Source: Streptomyces fulvoviolaceus
GTDB lineage: Bacteria > Actinomycetota > Actinomycetes > Streptomycetales > Streptomycetaceae
DNA length: 46,556 bases
Assembly (NCBI RefSeq): GCF_000718165.1
Contig: NZ_JOEY01000081.1
Coordinates: 1 to 46,556 of the forward strand
Direction of reading: 5' to 3'
Part shown: one piece after another, positions 19,149-27,426 of the stretch
Layout: every line of letters begins with the position of its first letter
Position numbering within the stretch: the stretch's first letter is position 1
Notes under the pieces: generated by a model
The model's input: only the letters and a program-made list of their open reading frames with translations
The model's database searches: none
Told to the model about the DNA's origin: nothing
Translations under genes and position numbers: made by a program

Positions 19149-19630
19149 GGCTTCTCCTTCGGGTACGAAACCGGCGTCATCGGAAAGACCGGGAGGACGC
19201 TGGCTGGGGCATATGGGATGCCAGTGGCGGAAAAAGTCGTGTGTGCGGCTATGGCGTTCCCGCGACAAGACGGTGAGCCTTTTCCATCCTCGGTCTGAGC
19301 TGGCGTGATGCAGGCAGAGGACGGCCTGGACAAGGCTCGTGACGCGGGTGTGTGACGCCCCTTTCTCCGGCCTCGTCCATGGACCTTAGGGTCATCGTGA
19401 GCTTCGGACTTTGTCACCCGTGCAGGGATCTTTGTCAGTGGTGCACCGCTTCAAGGTGGCGCCGCACCAGGTGAGGGCCCTGTGTGCGCCCGTCGAAGCC
19501 GTTGTGCAGCGAGAGGGAATCCCGCCAGACTGATGTCAGGAACTGTGCGTGTCGAGGGGTGACTTGTGGGGGAACGGGCCGAGGTACTGCCAGGCCGACT
19601 CTGTGACCGACGTAGACGAGGGTCTGCCTC
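19149..19630. other. Divergent intergenic region, AraC / PG-binding
   Basis: A 480-base gene-free stretch between two divergently transcribed genes. The only structure I can support is the pair of direct repeats at 19409-19445. GC content is lower than in flanking genes. No convincing small open frame. Confidence 0.5.
19409..19445. promoter_or_regulatory. Direct repeats, 21-bp spacing, AraC-site-like
   Basis: CTTTGTCACCCGTGCA (19409-19424) and CTTTGTCAGTGGTGCA (19430-19445) match in 13 of 16 positions and start 21 bases apart, two helical turns. AraC-family dimers typically bind two direct half-sites at this spacing. The site is 186 bases before the AraC gene and 261 before the divergent peptidoglycan-binding gene. 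Confidence 0.55.
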
Positions 19631-20599
19631 ATGAGCCCGGTCCTGGACACCGCGTTCATACCGCCGCAGGACCGGGAGGAAGTGATCCGGCACGCGGTGT
19701 GGGAATCCATGGTGGCGGTCGATATCGACCACCGTCCTCCGGCTGAGGACATCTCCGTTCGTATAGGGCTCGGCACCGTGGGGCCCATCAGGGTCTGTTC
19801 GGCGCGGGCGACCGCGGTCGCTCTCCGTCGGACGGAGCGGCTCGCCCGGGAGGACGAGGAGCCGGCCGTCACTCTCGGTGTACAGATGACGGGCAGCAGC
19901 GTGGTGGTGCAGAACGGTCGCGAGTGCCTGCTGAGGCCGGGGGAATTCGTCGTCTACGAATCGATCGCTCCCTACACACTTCTCTTCGACGAGGGAGTCG
20001 ACTACCACTTCATCCGTTTCCCCCGCGCGGCACTCGCGCTCCCCGACCGGTTGCTACGAGACATCACCGCGGTCCCCCTGGGATCCGACAACCCCATTGC
20101 GCGCCTCGCCTTCACCTACTTCTCCCAACTGGCCGTCGACGACGACTTGCACCAGGGCGTGCACGCCGACGCCGTCGTGGAACCCAGCGTCGAACTCCTC
20201 CGCGCCGTCCTGACGTCCCAGCACGGCAACTCCAGCCTGGCCAAGGGGCCGTTGGAGGCGACACTCAGCCTGCGGGTCACTCAGTACATCCGGGCGCACC
20301 TGGCTGATCCCGATCTGTCGGCGGCACGGATCGCCGCCGCACACGGCATCTCCGTGCGTCATCTCTACACTGTGCTGTCCCGGTCGGGCATCAGTCTCGG
20401 AGACTGGATCCGTACACGCCGCCTGGCCGAATGCAGGCGAGAGCTGGCCGGCCCGAACGGCCGACTGCGGACCATCGCAGCGATAGGACGAAGGTGGGGC
20501 TTCATGGACGCGACCCACTTCAGCAAGGTGTTCAAACAGGCATACGGAATCTCGCCTCGGGCCTGGCGCGACCAGAACCACCCCCGCTCCTCCGCATGA
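19631..20599 (+). CDS. AraC-family regulator (AraC_binding_2 type)
   Basis: A 322-residue transcription factor. The N-terminal two thirds look like the AraC_binding_2 ligand domain (LGVQMTGSSVVVQNGRE, LRPGEFVVYES, YHFIRFPRAAL). The C-terminal part from about residue 215 has both helix-turn-helix units: DLSAARIAAAHGISVRHLY and TIAAIGRRWGFMDATHFSKVF, ending AYGISPRAWR. The 21-bp direct repeat upstream is a likely binding site. The effector is unknown. Confidence 0.93.
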   Translation: MSPVLDTAFIPPQDREEVIRHAVWESMVAVDIDHRPPAEDISVRIGLGTVGPIRVCSARATAVALRRTERLAREDEEPAVTLGVQMTGSSVVVQNGRECLLRPGEFVVYESIAPYTLLFDEGVDYHFIRFPRAALALPDRLLRDITAVPLGSDNPIARLAFTYFSQLAVDDDLHQGVHADAVVEPSVELLRAVLTSQHGNSSLAKGPLEATLSLRVTQYIRAHLADPDLSAARIAAAHGISVRHLYTVLSRSGISLGDWIRTRRLAECRRELAGPNGRLRTIAAIGRRWGFMDATHFSKVFKQAYGISPRAWRDQNHPRSSA

Positions 20600-20689
20600 C
20601 CGGCCTTGGGCGCTCGGTCTGGGGCTGCCACCAGGCGACCAGCGGCAGTTCTCCGGTTTCGGTGGGCTCCGCGGTCGTGGCGCCGTCAC

Positions 20690-20842
20690 GGGCGCGGTCG
20701 AGCGCACCCCGAGCCGGCTGACTCGGCTGTCCTGGCCCTGCGCCCGGCCGTCGACCACCTACTGGCGAGGGTGCGCTTCGATGCCCCGGCCTGGCCGGAC
20801 AAGAGCCCGTCCGTGCAGTGTGAGGGCCCCGACAAAGACTGA
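20690..20842 (+). pseudogene. Possible gene remnant
   Basis: The plus-strand frame ending at 20842 reads ADSAVLALRPAVDHLLARVR and on to a stop, with amphipathic helix-like content and GC-rich third positions, but it has no start or upstream domain and runs back into non-coding DNA after the AraC gene. It could be the tail of a lost gene. Weak evidence; it may equally be spacer. Confidence 0.2.
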
Positions 20843-20847
20843 CGCCG

Positions 20848-21504
20848 CTACCCGTCCAGGCCCGTCGGCCCGTACAGGGCGGTCCGGGCACCCGTCAGCA
20901 GCGCCCAGTAGCGGTCGCCGTAGGACCAGTGCCACCACTCGGTGGGGTAGTTGACGAGTCCGGCCGTGCTGAGTGCCGCGCAGAGGGTACGGCGGTTCGC
21001 CCGCGCCCGCTCGTCGATGCCCGGTGCGTCGGTGTAGCAGGCGCCGTCGCTCTCCTCGGGGCTCGCGTCGACAGGCGTGCCGAGGTCGAGTTCCTCCCCG
21101 GCGGCGGTGCACAGGGTGACGTCCACGGCGGCGCCGGCCACGTGCGGCCCGATCTCCGGGGGTGAGAGGGATCTGCTGGTCTGGGTCCGCAGGTGGTCCT
21201 CCGGCCAGTCGGGATGGGCCCGGCGCAGTTCGGCCGCGTACTCCTCGAAGTACCGGATCTGCAGCTCGAGCGGCCGGTACCCCTCGGTCACCAGCAGGTG
21301 CACCCCGTCGGGCAGCAGCCGCGCCGCCCGCGCGAGCCGCCAGGCGACACCCTCGCGCACCCTCGCGTAGGCCCCGGCCGGGTCGGCCTGCCGGGGGTCC
21401 ACCGTCACGAAGGGCAACTCCCGCAGATCGGCGAGGGGCTCACCGCATTCCTCGACGGGGATGCGGGCGACCTCGGGGGCGTTCATGAGGATGATCGGGG
21501 GCAT
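20848..21504 (-). CDS. VanX-like D-Ala-D-Ala dipeptidase
   Basis: Zinc D,D-dipeptidase of family M15D that cleaves free D-alanyl-D-alanine. The 218-residue protein has the substrate arginine in VTEGYRP (R77), the first zinc motif HVAGAAVDV (H121, D128) and the second EWWHW (E189, H192). No signal peptide, so cytoplasmic. There is no vanH, vanA or vanRS nearby, so it is more likely a peptidoglycan-turnover or dipeptide-recycling enzyme than a vancomycin resistance gene. The start could also be ATG 21486 (MNAPEVA). Confidence 0.92.
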   Translation of the reverse strand: MPPIILMNAPEVARIPVEECGEPLADLRELPFVTVDPRQADPAGAYARVREGVAWRLARAARLLPDGVHLLVTEGYRPLELQIRYFEEYAAELRRAHPDWPEDHLRTQTSRSLSPPEIGPHVAGAAVDVTLCTAAGEELDLGTPVDASPEESDGACYTDAPGIDERARANRRTLCAALSTAGLVNYPTEWWHWSYGDRYWALLTGARTALYGPTGLDG

Positions 21505-21698
21505 GCGTCGTCTTCCGGTCGTTCAGGTGATGGTGTTCGTCGTACGGCCGCGCGACTGGACCCCGGGGAGGACCGGTGCGGTGACGGTCGCTCCCCGGGG
21601 CTTCCCCCCTGGGACAGTGGCTGTTTGCTCCTCCGGGAGCGCGGACCGGCCGAGTGCCCCTGCACCCGGCCGGTCGGCGATTCCCCCGACACCGACCA

Positions 21699-21712
21699 GG
21701 CTTGCGCAAGCC
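21699..21712. promoter_or_regulatory. 14-bp palindrome upstream of dipeptidase
   Basis: GGCTTGCGCAAGCC is a perfect palindrome in the 236-base space between the SARP gene end and the dipeptidase start, both on the minus strand. It may be an operator for the dipeptidase or a short hairpin at the 3' end of the SARP gene. Confidence 0.35.
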
Positions 21713-21740
21713 GCTGTAAGTTCTCTGCAACTCCGGGCCT

Positions 21741-24700
21741 CTACGGCTCGTACCGCTCCCGTGCCGCGCACGCGACGAAGACCTCCATGGCCTCCGCGCG
21801 CAACGCGGCCGCCCCCACCGTGTCGCCCGACGCCTCACGCGTCGCCGCCAGGTCGCGCAGCGTACGGGCACGAGGCAGCCGTAGACCCAGCACGTCCCAC
21901 AGGGCGACGGCGGTGGTCAGCAGGTCCTCCGCCTCGCCCAGGCGGCCGTCGGCGAGCGCGCACTCGCCGAGCGTGCGGACCGTCAACGCCTCGCCGAAAC
22001 GGTCCTGTTGGGTGCGGCAGACGCCCAGCACGTCCTGCAGCTCGGCCTCCGCCTCCGGGACGCGGCCCATCCGCAGCCGCGCCTTCGCCCGGGCCCGCCC
22101 CGCGTACGCCGCCATCAGGGAATCGCCCAGCGCGACGAGAATCTCCCGGGCCCGTCCGGCCAGCGCTTCGGCCTGCTCGTACGTCCCCATCGACCGCCGT
22201 ACGAGGCTCAGCGTGCGCAGCGTGAGCGCCTCTCCCCGTCTGCTGCCCAGCCGCCGGTATGCCCGCAGTGACTCGTCGAGCAACGTCAACGCACCTTCGT
22301 GGTCGCCGAGTTCGAGCCGTACGGAGCCGGCGAACCGGCAGGTCAGGCCGGTGCCGGTGTTGTCGCCGAGGTCGCGGAAGCCGGCGGCGGCACGGGCGAG
22401 GGCCTCGTCGGCGGCGCGCAGTTCGCCGGTCTCCCGGTTGTTGCTGCCGAGACCGGCGAGGGCGGCGGCATGACCGTGCGGGTCGCCGACCTCCGCACAC
22501 AGCCGCTCGGCCTGCCCGAAGTACTCCTGGGCCTCCGCGTAACGGTCCTGCTCGTACCGCAACTGCCCCAGCCCGATGAGCAGCAGCGCCTCCCCGCCAC
22601 GGTCCTCGGCCCGCCGCGCGGCGGCGAGCGCGGCATCATGGCTGCGCCACCACGCGTCGAAGCGGTTTCCCATGGCGAAGGAAGAGGAACACAGCACGGC
22701 GGCGGCCGCGCACGCGAGCGAGTGCAGACCGTACCCGGCCGCCCGCTCCACCGCCGTGGCCAGCGCATCGGCCTCGGCCTCGAACCAGGCGAAGGGATCC
22801 GCCAGGGCACGGCGGGCGGTCTCGGGGCCGACGTCGGCGAAGGGATCGGGGGAGCCGCCCGTGGACCGGTTCACACCTGCCGGACCCCCGAGATACGGCC
22901 GCAGCACCACCACCCCCGATGGCGCCTCCTGCGCCACCCGCTCCACCAGCCGCACCCCCGCCCCCAGCGCACGCCCCATCGCCGCCTTGCGTACGGCGGG
23001 CGGGTCCTCCGCCTCCGCGCGTTCGGCGGCGTACACGCGGACCAGGTCGTGCGCCCGGTAGCGCGACTGCCCGGCGGGGTCGGTCCCGGTCCAGTCCAGC
23101 AACTGCGCGTCCACGAGCCGCTCCAGGACCTCCTCCGCCTCGTCCTCCGGCCCGTCGACGAGCGCGGCGACCATCCAGGCGGCCACGTCCGAGGCGCCGA
23201 GGGTGGCGACCCGGCGCAGTGCGGTGCGGGCGGCGGGATCGAGGGCCTGGTAGCTGAGGCCGAGGCTCGCGCGGACCTCCAGGTCGCCGACCGACAGCTC
23301 GTCGAGGCGCCGGCGCTCGTCCGCGAGCCGGTCGGCGAGCACGCGGGGTGTCCAGTGCCTGCGGGTCGCCAGCCGGGCGCCGGCGATCCGCAGGGCCAGC
23401 GGCAGCCCGCCGCACAGGGCGACGATCCGCCGGGCGGCGGCCGCTTCCCGCGGGTCGGTCCGGCGCTCGCCGGTGACCCGGCTCAGCAGCTCCAGCCCCT
23501 GTATGTCGTCCAGTACGGCGAGATCGGTACGACGGACCCCGCCCAGGCCTCCGAGCCGGGCCCGCGAGGTGACCAGCACCCCGCAGCTCGCGCTGCCCGG
23601 CAGCAGGGGCCGCACCTGCGCCTCGCTGCCCGCGTCGTCCAGGACCAGCAGGACGCGGCGCCCGGAGACGAGGCTGCGGAACAGGTCGCCGCGCTCGGCG
23701 GTGCCCTCGGGCGGGTCCGCGCCCAGCGCCCGCAGCAGCCGCCCGAGCACCTCGTCGGGCGGTACCGGCTCGCTGAAGCCGTGCAGTTCGGCGTAGAGCC
23801 GGCCGTCGGGGTATTCGGCTGCGGCCCGGTGCGCGGCCTGCACGGCGAGCGCGGACTTGCCGACACCGGCGGGCCCGGAGATGACGACCAGGGAGGTGGC
23901 CTCGCGGGGCCCGGTGAGGCCGTCGACGACCTCGGCCAGCTCCTCCTCCCGCCCGGTGAAGTCACCGATGGCGGGCGGGAGGACGGAGACGGGGCGGGCG
24001 GGGGAGGCGCTGGGTGCGGCCGTGCTCCGGGCCGGCAGCAGCGCGGGGTCGGCCCGCAGGACGGCCTCGTGCAGCCGGTTCAGTTCCGGCCCGGGATCGA
24101 TGCCGAGCTCCTCGGCGAGTACGGCACGCCCCTCGCCGTACACCGCGAGGGCGTCGGCCTGCCGCCCCGACCGGTAGAGGGCGAGCATCAGTTGGCCGCG
24201 TAATCGCTCCCGGGTGGGCCGCGCCCCGACGAGTGCGGTGAGTTCGGTGACGAGCTCGGCCGTGTTTGTGCCGCACTCCAACTCGGCGGTGATCCGCTCC
24301 TCCAGGACCGCCTGCCGCGCCTCGTCCAGCCGTACGGCCTCACTCCACAGGGCCTCCCCGACCCCGCCGAGCGCGGGCCCGCGCCACAATGCGAGGGCCT
24401 CGCGCAGGAGTCGGGCGGCGGTGTCGTGGTCACCGGCGCCGGCCGCGCGCCGTCCCTCGCCGGTCAGTTCCTCGAACCGTACGAGGTCGAGGGCGCCGGG
24501 GCCGGGCCGGATGAGATAGCCCGGCGGCCGTGTCTCGATCGCCGGCTGCGACGCGGTCCCCGGCAGGGCGCGCCGCAACGCCGAGACATACGTCTGGATC
24601 AGCGCCCGGGCCGTCCCCGGAGGGCCCTCGCCCCACACGACGTCGACCAGCGCATCCGCGGACACGACCTCCCCGGACCGCAACAGCAGCGCGGCCAGCA

Positions 24701-24788
24701 GGGCCCGCGGCTTGGGACCACCGATCCGCAACGGCCTGCCCTCGTACCAGGCCTCGACCGGCCCGAGTAATCGGTACTCGACTCCCAC
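21741..24788 (-). CDS. AfsR/SARP-family regulator with NB-ARC and TPR
   Basis: A 1015-residue regulator, usually an activator of secondary metabolism or development. Domains in order: winged-helix DNA-binding domain (1-93, ALLAALLLRSGEVVSADALV), BTAD (about 100-245), NB-ARC ATPase with P-loop GPAGVGKSA (305-313) and Walker B LLVLDD (380-385), then tetratricopeptide repeats (about 690-1000, including EALLLIGLGQLRYEQDRYAE). Start is GTG 24788. Two TTA codons, codon 7 (24770-24768) and codon 196 (24203-24201), make it a likely bldA target. No biosynthetic cluster is in the window, so its targets are elsewhere or unknown. Confidence 0.95.
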   Translation of the reverse strand: MGVEYRLLGPVEAWYEGRPLRIGGPKPRALLAALLLRSGEVVSADALVDVVWGEGPPGTARALIQTYVSALRRALPGTASQPAIETRPPGYLIRPGPGALDLVRFEELTGEGRRAAGAGDHDTAARLLREALALWRGPALGGVGEALWSEAVRLDEARQAVLEERITAELECGTNTAELVTELTALVGARPTRERLRGQLMLALYRSGRQADALAVYGEGRAVLAEELGIDPGPELNRLHEAVLRADPALLPARSTAAPSASPARPVSVLPPAIGDFTGREEELAEVVDGLTGPREATSLVVISGPAGVGKSALAVQAAHRAAAEYPDGRLYAELHGFSEPVPPDEVLGRLLRALGADPPEGTAERGDLFRSLVSGRRVLLVLDDAGSEAQVRPLLPGSASCGVLVTSRARLGGLGGVRRTDLAVLDDIQGLELLSRVTGERRTDPREAAAARRIVALCGGLPLALRIAGARLATRRHWTPRVLADRLADERRRLDELSVGDLEVRASLGLSYQALDPAARTALRRVATLGASDVAAWMVAALVDGPEDEAEEVLERLVDAQLLDWTGTDPAGQSRYRAHDLVRVYAAERAEAEDPPAVRKAAMGRALGAGVRLVERVAQEAPSGVVVLRPYLGGPAGVNRSTGGSPDPFADVGPETARRALADPFAWFEAEADALATAVERAAGYGLHSLACAAAAVLCSSSFAMGNRFDAWWRSHDAALAAARRAEDRGGEALLLIGLGQLRYEQDRYAEAQEYFGQAERLCAEVGDPHGHAAALAGLGSNNRETGELRAADEALARAAAGFRDLGDNTGTGLTCRFAGSVRLELGDHEGALTLLDESLRAYRRLGSRRGEALTLRTLSLVRRSMGTYEQAEALAGRAREILVALGDSLMAAYAGRARAKARLRMGRVPEAEAELQDVLGVCRTQQDRFGEALTVRTLGECALADGRLGEAEDLLTTAVALWDVLGLRLPRARTLRDLAATREASGDTVGAAALRAEAMEVFVACAARERYEP

Positions 24789-25117
24789 GCTGGCCCCCGC
24801 TGGTCATGGCTCCCCAACTTTCATGATGCATACGTGAGTTGAGGGAGAGCGGGGGTTCTTGCGGCGATTCCGGGTGGAACGCGAGGAGATCTCCGAGGTG
24901 AGAGCGGAAACGCATTCCGGGGCGGCTACAGGATGGTCGGGGGAAGCCGGAGTCTAACTGGGCACCATGTCTCTCCTGCCCGCCCATGGCTGCGCTTGCT
25001 GTGACTGGTTCGGGAACGTCGCCGGGGTTCCGGACGACGTGGTCGGCTGGTACCGACTGCCCGGGCTGCGCGCAAAACCCGGTGACGTTCCGAGGGCCGC
25101 ATGGAACCCTGACCCGC
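24789..25117. other. Divergent intergenic region, SARP / 25118 gene
   Basis: A gene-free stretch of 329 bases that should carry both promoters. The only dyad I can point to is GTCGG-CTGGTA-CCGAC (25042-25057), 61 bases before the plus-strand gene. A longer version of the plus-strand frame through this region is open, so a GTG at 25082 cannot be excluded as start. Confidence 0.4.
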
Positions 25118-25990
25118 GTGACACTCCCCACCACCACTCCCTACGACGCGGATCGCGCCGCCTACTCCCGCGAAGACCTCGCTCGTCTCGTTCTCTGTTC
25201 GCAGGCCGTGGACACCGCGGGCGCCGCGCATGCCCTCGTGGCGACGCGCAACGACGTGGACACCGGGCTCGGTGGACGGGTCAGTGAGGCGGTGCGGCTG
25301 ACGCAGGCCGCGGAACGCACGCTCGTGCGAGCCGTGGTGTACGAGCGGGAGCGATGGGGGTCCCCCCGCGCGAGGTTGTTCGAGCGTGGGGGAGCGTCCT
25401 GGGCGGAGATCGGGCAGTACCTGGGGATCGGCGAGGCGGAGGCGGAGGAGCGGTACGCCCCCGAACTCGCCCGCTGGGGCGCCGCGTTCGAGGTTCCGTA
25501 CCGTCTGGATCCGACCGGCCGCAAGCGCGTCCCCCGGCTTCCCCAGGCCGCGTACGACCCCAGGAGTGCCGTCCGTCAGCTCGATCTCTGGGCCGGCCTG
25601 CACGTCACGATCCGCGACCGGCACGCCGTGAGCGGGGGACTGGCCCACAACCCCGCCCCGCACGAACTCGACGGCCCTGTCCGCAGCCGGAACCTCCGCA
25701 CCTTCCTCGAGCTGCTCTCCGGCTACCTCGGCTACGAGTTCGACGACACCGACTGGGACACCATCGCCCTCGGTATCGAACCGACCGACGACGAGGAGGA
25801 CGTGGCCGCCTGGTACACCTATCCACTCGAAGGCAGCATCCACGCCGTGCGGGTCAGCCTCGCGTACGCCCGGCCCTACCCCGAGGACGACGACGGCGAG
25901 CCCGACACGGTGTCCGTCCTCGTCGCCGGCGCCGACTCCGGCGACCTGCGCCTAAGGATCGACACCCTGATCACGGCGTTGGCCGAGTAG
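25118..25990 (+). CDS. Unrecognised regulator-like protein with repeat insert
   Basis: A 290-residue cytoplasmic protein I cannot assign to a named family. The first half has a helical region with a helix-turn-helix-like segment, GASWAEIGQYLGIGEAEAE (about 92-110); the second half is acidic (YPEDDDGEPDTV). Residues 81-92 (GSPRARLFERGG) are encoded by a 36-base piece of repeat family C (25358-25393). Removing it would join VVYERERW to ASWAEIG without changing frame. Start GTG 25118 is a choice between in-frame alternatives. It overlaps the convergent DUF397 gene by 20 bases. Confidence 0.7.
   Translation: MTLPTTTPYDADRAAYSREDLARLVLCSQAVDTAGAAHALVATRNDVDTGLGGRVSEAVRLTQAAERTLVRAVVYERERWGSPRARLFERGGASWAEIGQYLGIGEAEAEERYAPELARWGAAFEVPYRLDPTGRKRVPRLPQAAYDPRSAVRQLDLWAGLHVTIRDRHAVSGGLAHNPAPHELDGPVRSRNLRTFLELLSGYLGYEFDDTDWDTIALGIEPTDDEEDVAAWYTYPLEGSIHAVRVSLAYARPYPEDDDGEPDTVSVLVAGADSGDLRLRIDTLITALAE
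25354..25393. repeat. Repeat family C fragment inside a gene
   Basis: GGGTCCCCCCGCGCGAGGTT followed by GTTCGAGCGTGGGG matches the reverse complement of the interior of the MITE-like element at 35790-35830, with few differences. Here it is within an open reading frame, 36 bases long, and keeps the frame. Confidence 0.8.
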
Positions 25991-26180
25991 CCACAGCTCC
26001 CGTGAACTCCGTCCAGGCGGCTGCCCCGACCAACAGCACGGGACCGGCGGGGAGTTTGCTGTCACGGACCGGGACGACGCCGGGGACTCCGTCGGCGACC
26101 TCGACGCACGACTCGCCGCCGCTGCCGCCGCTGTAGGTGCTCTTGCGCCAGCGGGCGTTGGTCACGTCGTACCCGTGCAT
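25971..26180 (-). CDS. DUF397 protein
   Basis: A 69-residue protein with the DUF397 signature: NARWRKSTYSGGSGGESCVE followed by VPVRDSKLP and a C-terminal WTEF. Streptomycetes carry many DUF397 genes, nearly always right after an XRE regulator as here, and some pairs act as regulator and antagonist in development (BldB- or WhiJ-like systems). It starts inside the last 19 bases of the XRE gene, so the two are coupled. Confidence 0.9.
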   Translation of the reverse strand: MHGYDVTNARWRKSTYSGGSGGESCVEVADGVPGVVPVRDSKLPAGPVLLVGAAAWTEFTGAVATRPTP

Positions 26181-26995
26181 CGTCTGTAGTCCTCCGCCGC
26201 CGACTCGATCAGGGCCAGGGACACCTCCGGTGATGCGGCGGCGGCCCTGAGCAGATCGTAATCCGCCTGTGTCTGCTTCACTACGGCCGGATCGTCCAGG
26301 AGGTTCCCCGAAAGCACGCCCTCTGTATAGACGGTCGGCGGGGCGTCCTCGAACTCCATGAGCGTCATCATCTTGCCCATCTGTGGGTGCGCTCCTGCCG
26401 AGAATGGCAGCACCTGCACCAGGACCTGGCGGCTGCGCACCAACGCTGCGATGTGGTCCAGTTGCTGGGCCATCACCGCGGGGGAGCCGACCGGGACGCG
26501 CAGGACCGTCTCGTGCAGGAGTGCCCAATACACGGGCCGTGTAGCGTCCTTGAGGAGCTGGGCACGCTCCATACGGAGGCCGACCATCTCCTCGATGTAG
26601 GTGTCGGCGACAAGCGGGTTGCTCGCCAGGTAGATCGCACGGGCGTACCCGGGTGTTTGCAGGAGACCCGGTACCACGGCCGGCGCCCACTCGCAGATGG
26701 TCGTCGCCAGCCGTTCCAGCTCTGCTGCGTGGGCGAAGTAATCCGCGTACCGCTGTTCTTTGATGAGCTTCCGCCACAGCCGCTCGAAAAAACCATCGGT
26801 TTGTAGCTCCATGTCAATCCGCTTTGCCACGTCCAATTGCGGCTTCCGGATCGCCTGTTCGAACTGACCGATATAGCCACCGGAAACGAAGACCCGTGTC
26901 CCCAGCTCCGCTTGAGTGATCCCCGCATCCTCCCGCCGTCGCTTGAGTTCCGTCCCGAAGAACTCCCAAGCCGCCTGCCGCGAACCGTTGGCCAC
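26162..26995 (-). CDS. XRE-family regulator with DUF5753
   Basis: A 277-residue WhiJ-like regulator. The N-terminal helix-turn-helix is LKRRREDAGITQAELGTRVF and VSGGYIGQFE (about 17-50); the rest is a DUF5753 domain (VVPGLLQTPGYARAI, VYWALLHETVLRVPVG, VLVQVLPFSAGAHP). Start is GTG 26995, with AGGGGG six bases upstream. Forms an overlapping pair with the DUF397 gene. Its DNA target is unknown; the divergent 71-residue gene is one candidate. Confidence 0.92.
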   Translation of the reverse strand: MANGSRQAAWEFFGTELKRRREDAGITQAELGTRVFVSGGYIGQFEQAIRKPQLDVAKRIDMELQTDGFFERLWRKLIKEQRYADYFAHAAELERLATTICEWAPAVVPGLLQTPGYARAIYLASNPLVADTYIEEMVGLRMERAQLLKDATRPVYWALLHETVLRVPVGSPAVMAQQLDHIAALVRSRQVLVQVLPFSAGAHPQMGKMMTLMEFEDAPPTVYTEGVLSGNLLDDPAVVKQTQADYDLLRAAAASPEVSLALIESAAEDYRRCTGTT

Positions 26996-27182
26996 AGCCA
27001 ACCCCCTAGCGCTGACCCGCACTTGTAGTGCACAGACTCCTGCCGAGTGTAGGTAAAACGGGTCACGCTGGAGATGCAAAGCGTGAAACTCGAAAAGAGC
27101 GGGGAGCACGGTGGAGGCGCACCGCACACACCACTCGGAATTGTGCGTCGCGTTCGTTACGGTCGTTAATTAAGGAGAGGTA

Positions 27183-27398
27183 ATGAAACCCCCCGTCGGC
27201 AGCCACGTCGTGGATACGCGCAGCGGAAAGGTCGGGATCGTCATGGGGCACGAAGGGCCCTACGTCCAGCTGAGACCGTACGGCGGGGGCAGGGAGTGGG
27301 ACGTGGAGCCCGGCGCCGTACGGGGCGCCACCTCGGCCGAGCGGCTGAGCGCGGCGACGGCGTATGCCAACGCCCGCAGTCGGGGTGAGGTCCCTTGA
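27183..27398 (+). CDS. Conserved small protein
   Basis: A 71-residue protein beginning MKPPVGSHVVDTRSGKVGIV, which reads like a small beta-barrel (KOW or SH3-like) fold: short strands with Gly and Val, then RPYGGGREWDVEP. AAGGAGAGG precedes the ATG. It lies divergent from the XRE/DUF397 pair, a frequent arrangement in streptomycetes. Function unknown. Confidence 0.75.
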   Translation: MKPPVGSHVVDTRSGKVGIVMGHEGPYVQLRPYGGGREWDVEPGAVRGATSAERLSAATAYANARSRGEVP

Positions 27399-27426
27399 AG
27401 GGGCTGCCGTACGAGAGAATGGGGCC

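Noticed and set aside
20600..20847. Small gene after the AraC regulator
   Set aside because: No start, ribosome binding site or family match; kept only as a weak possible remnant.
20848..21504. Vancomycin resistance cluster
   Set aside because: Only a VanX-like gene is present; vanH, vanA and vanRS are not in the window.
21741..24788. Secondary metabolite gene cluster around the SARP
   Set aside because: None of the neighbouring genes encodes a biosynthetic core enzyme.
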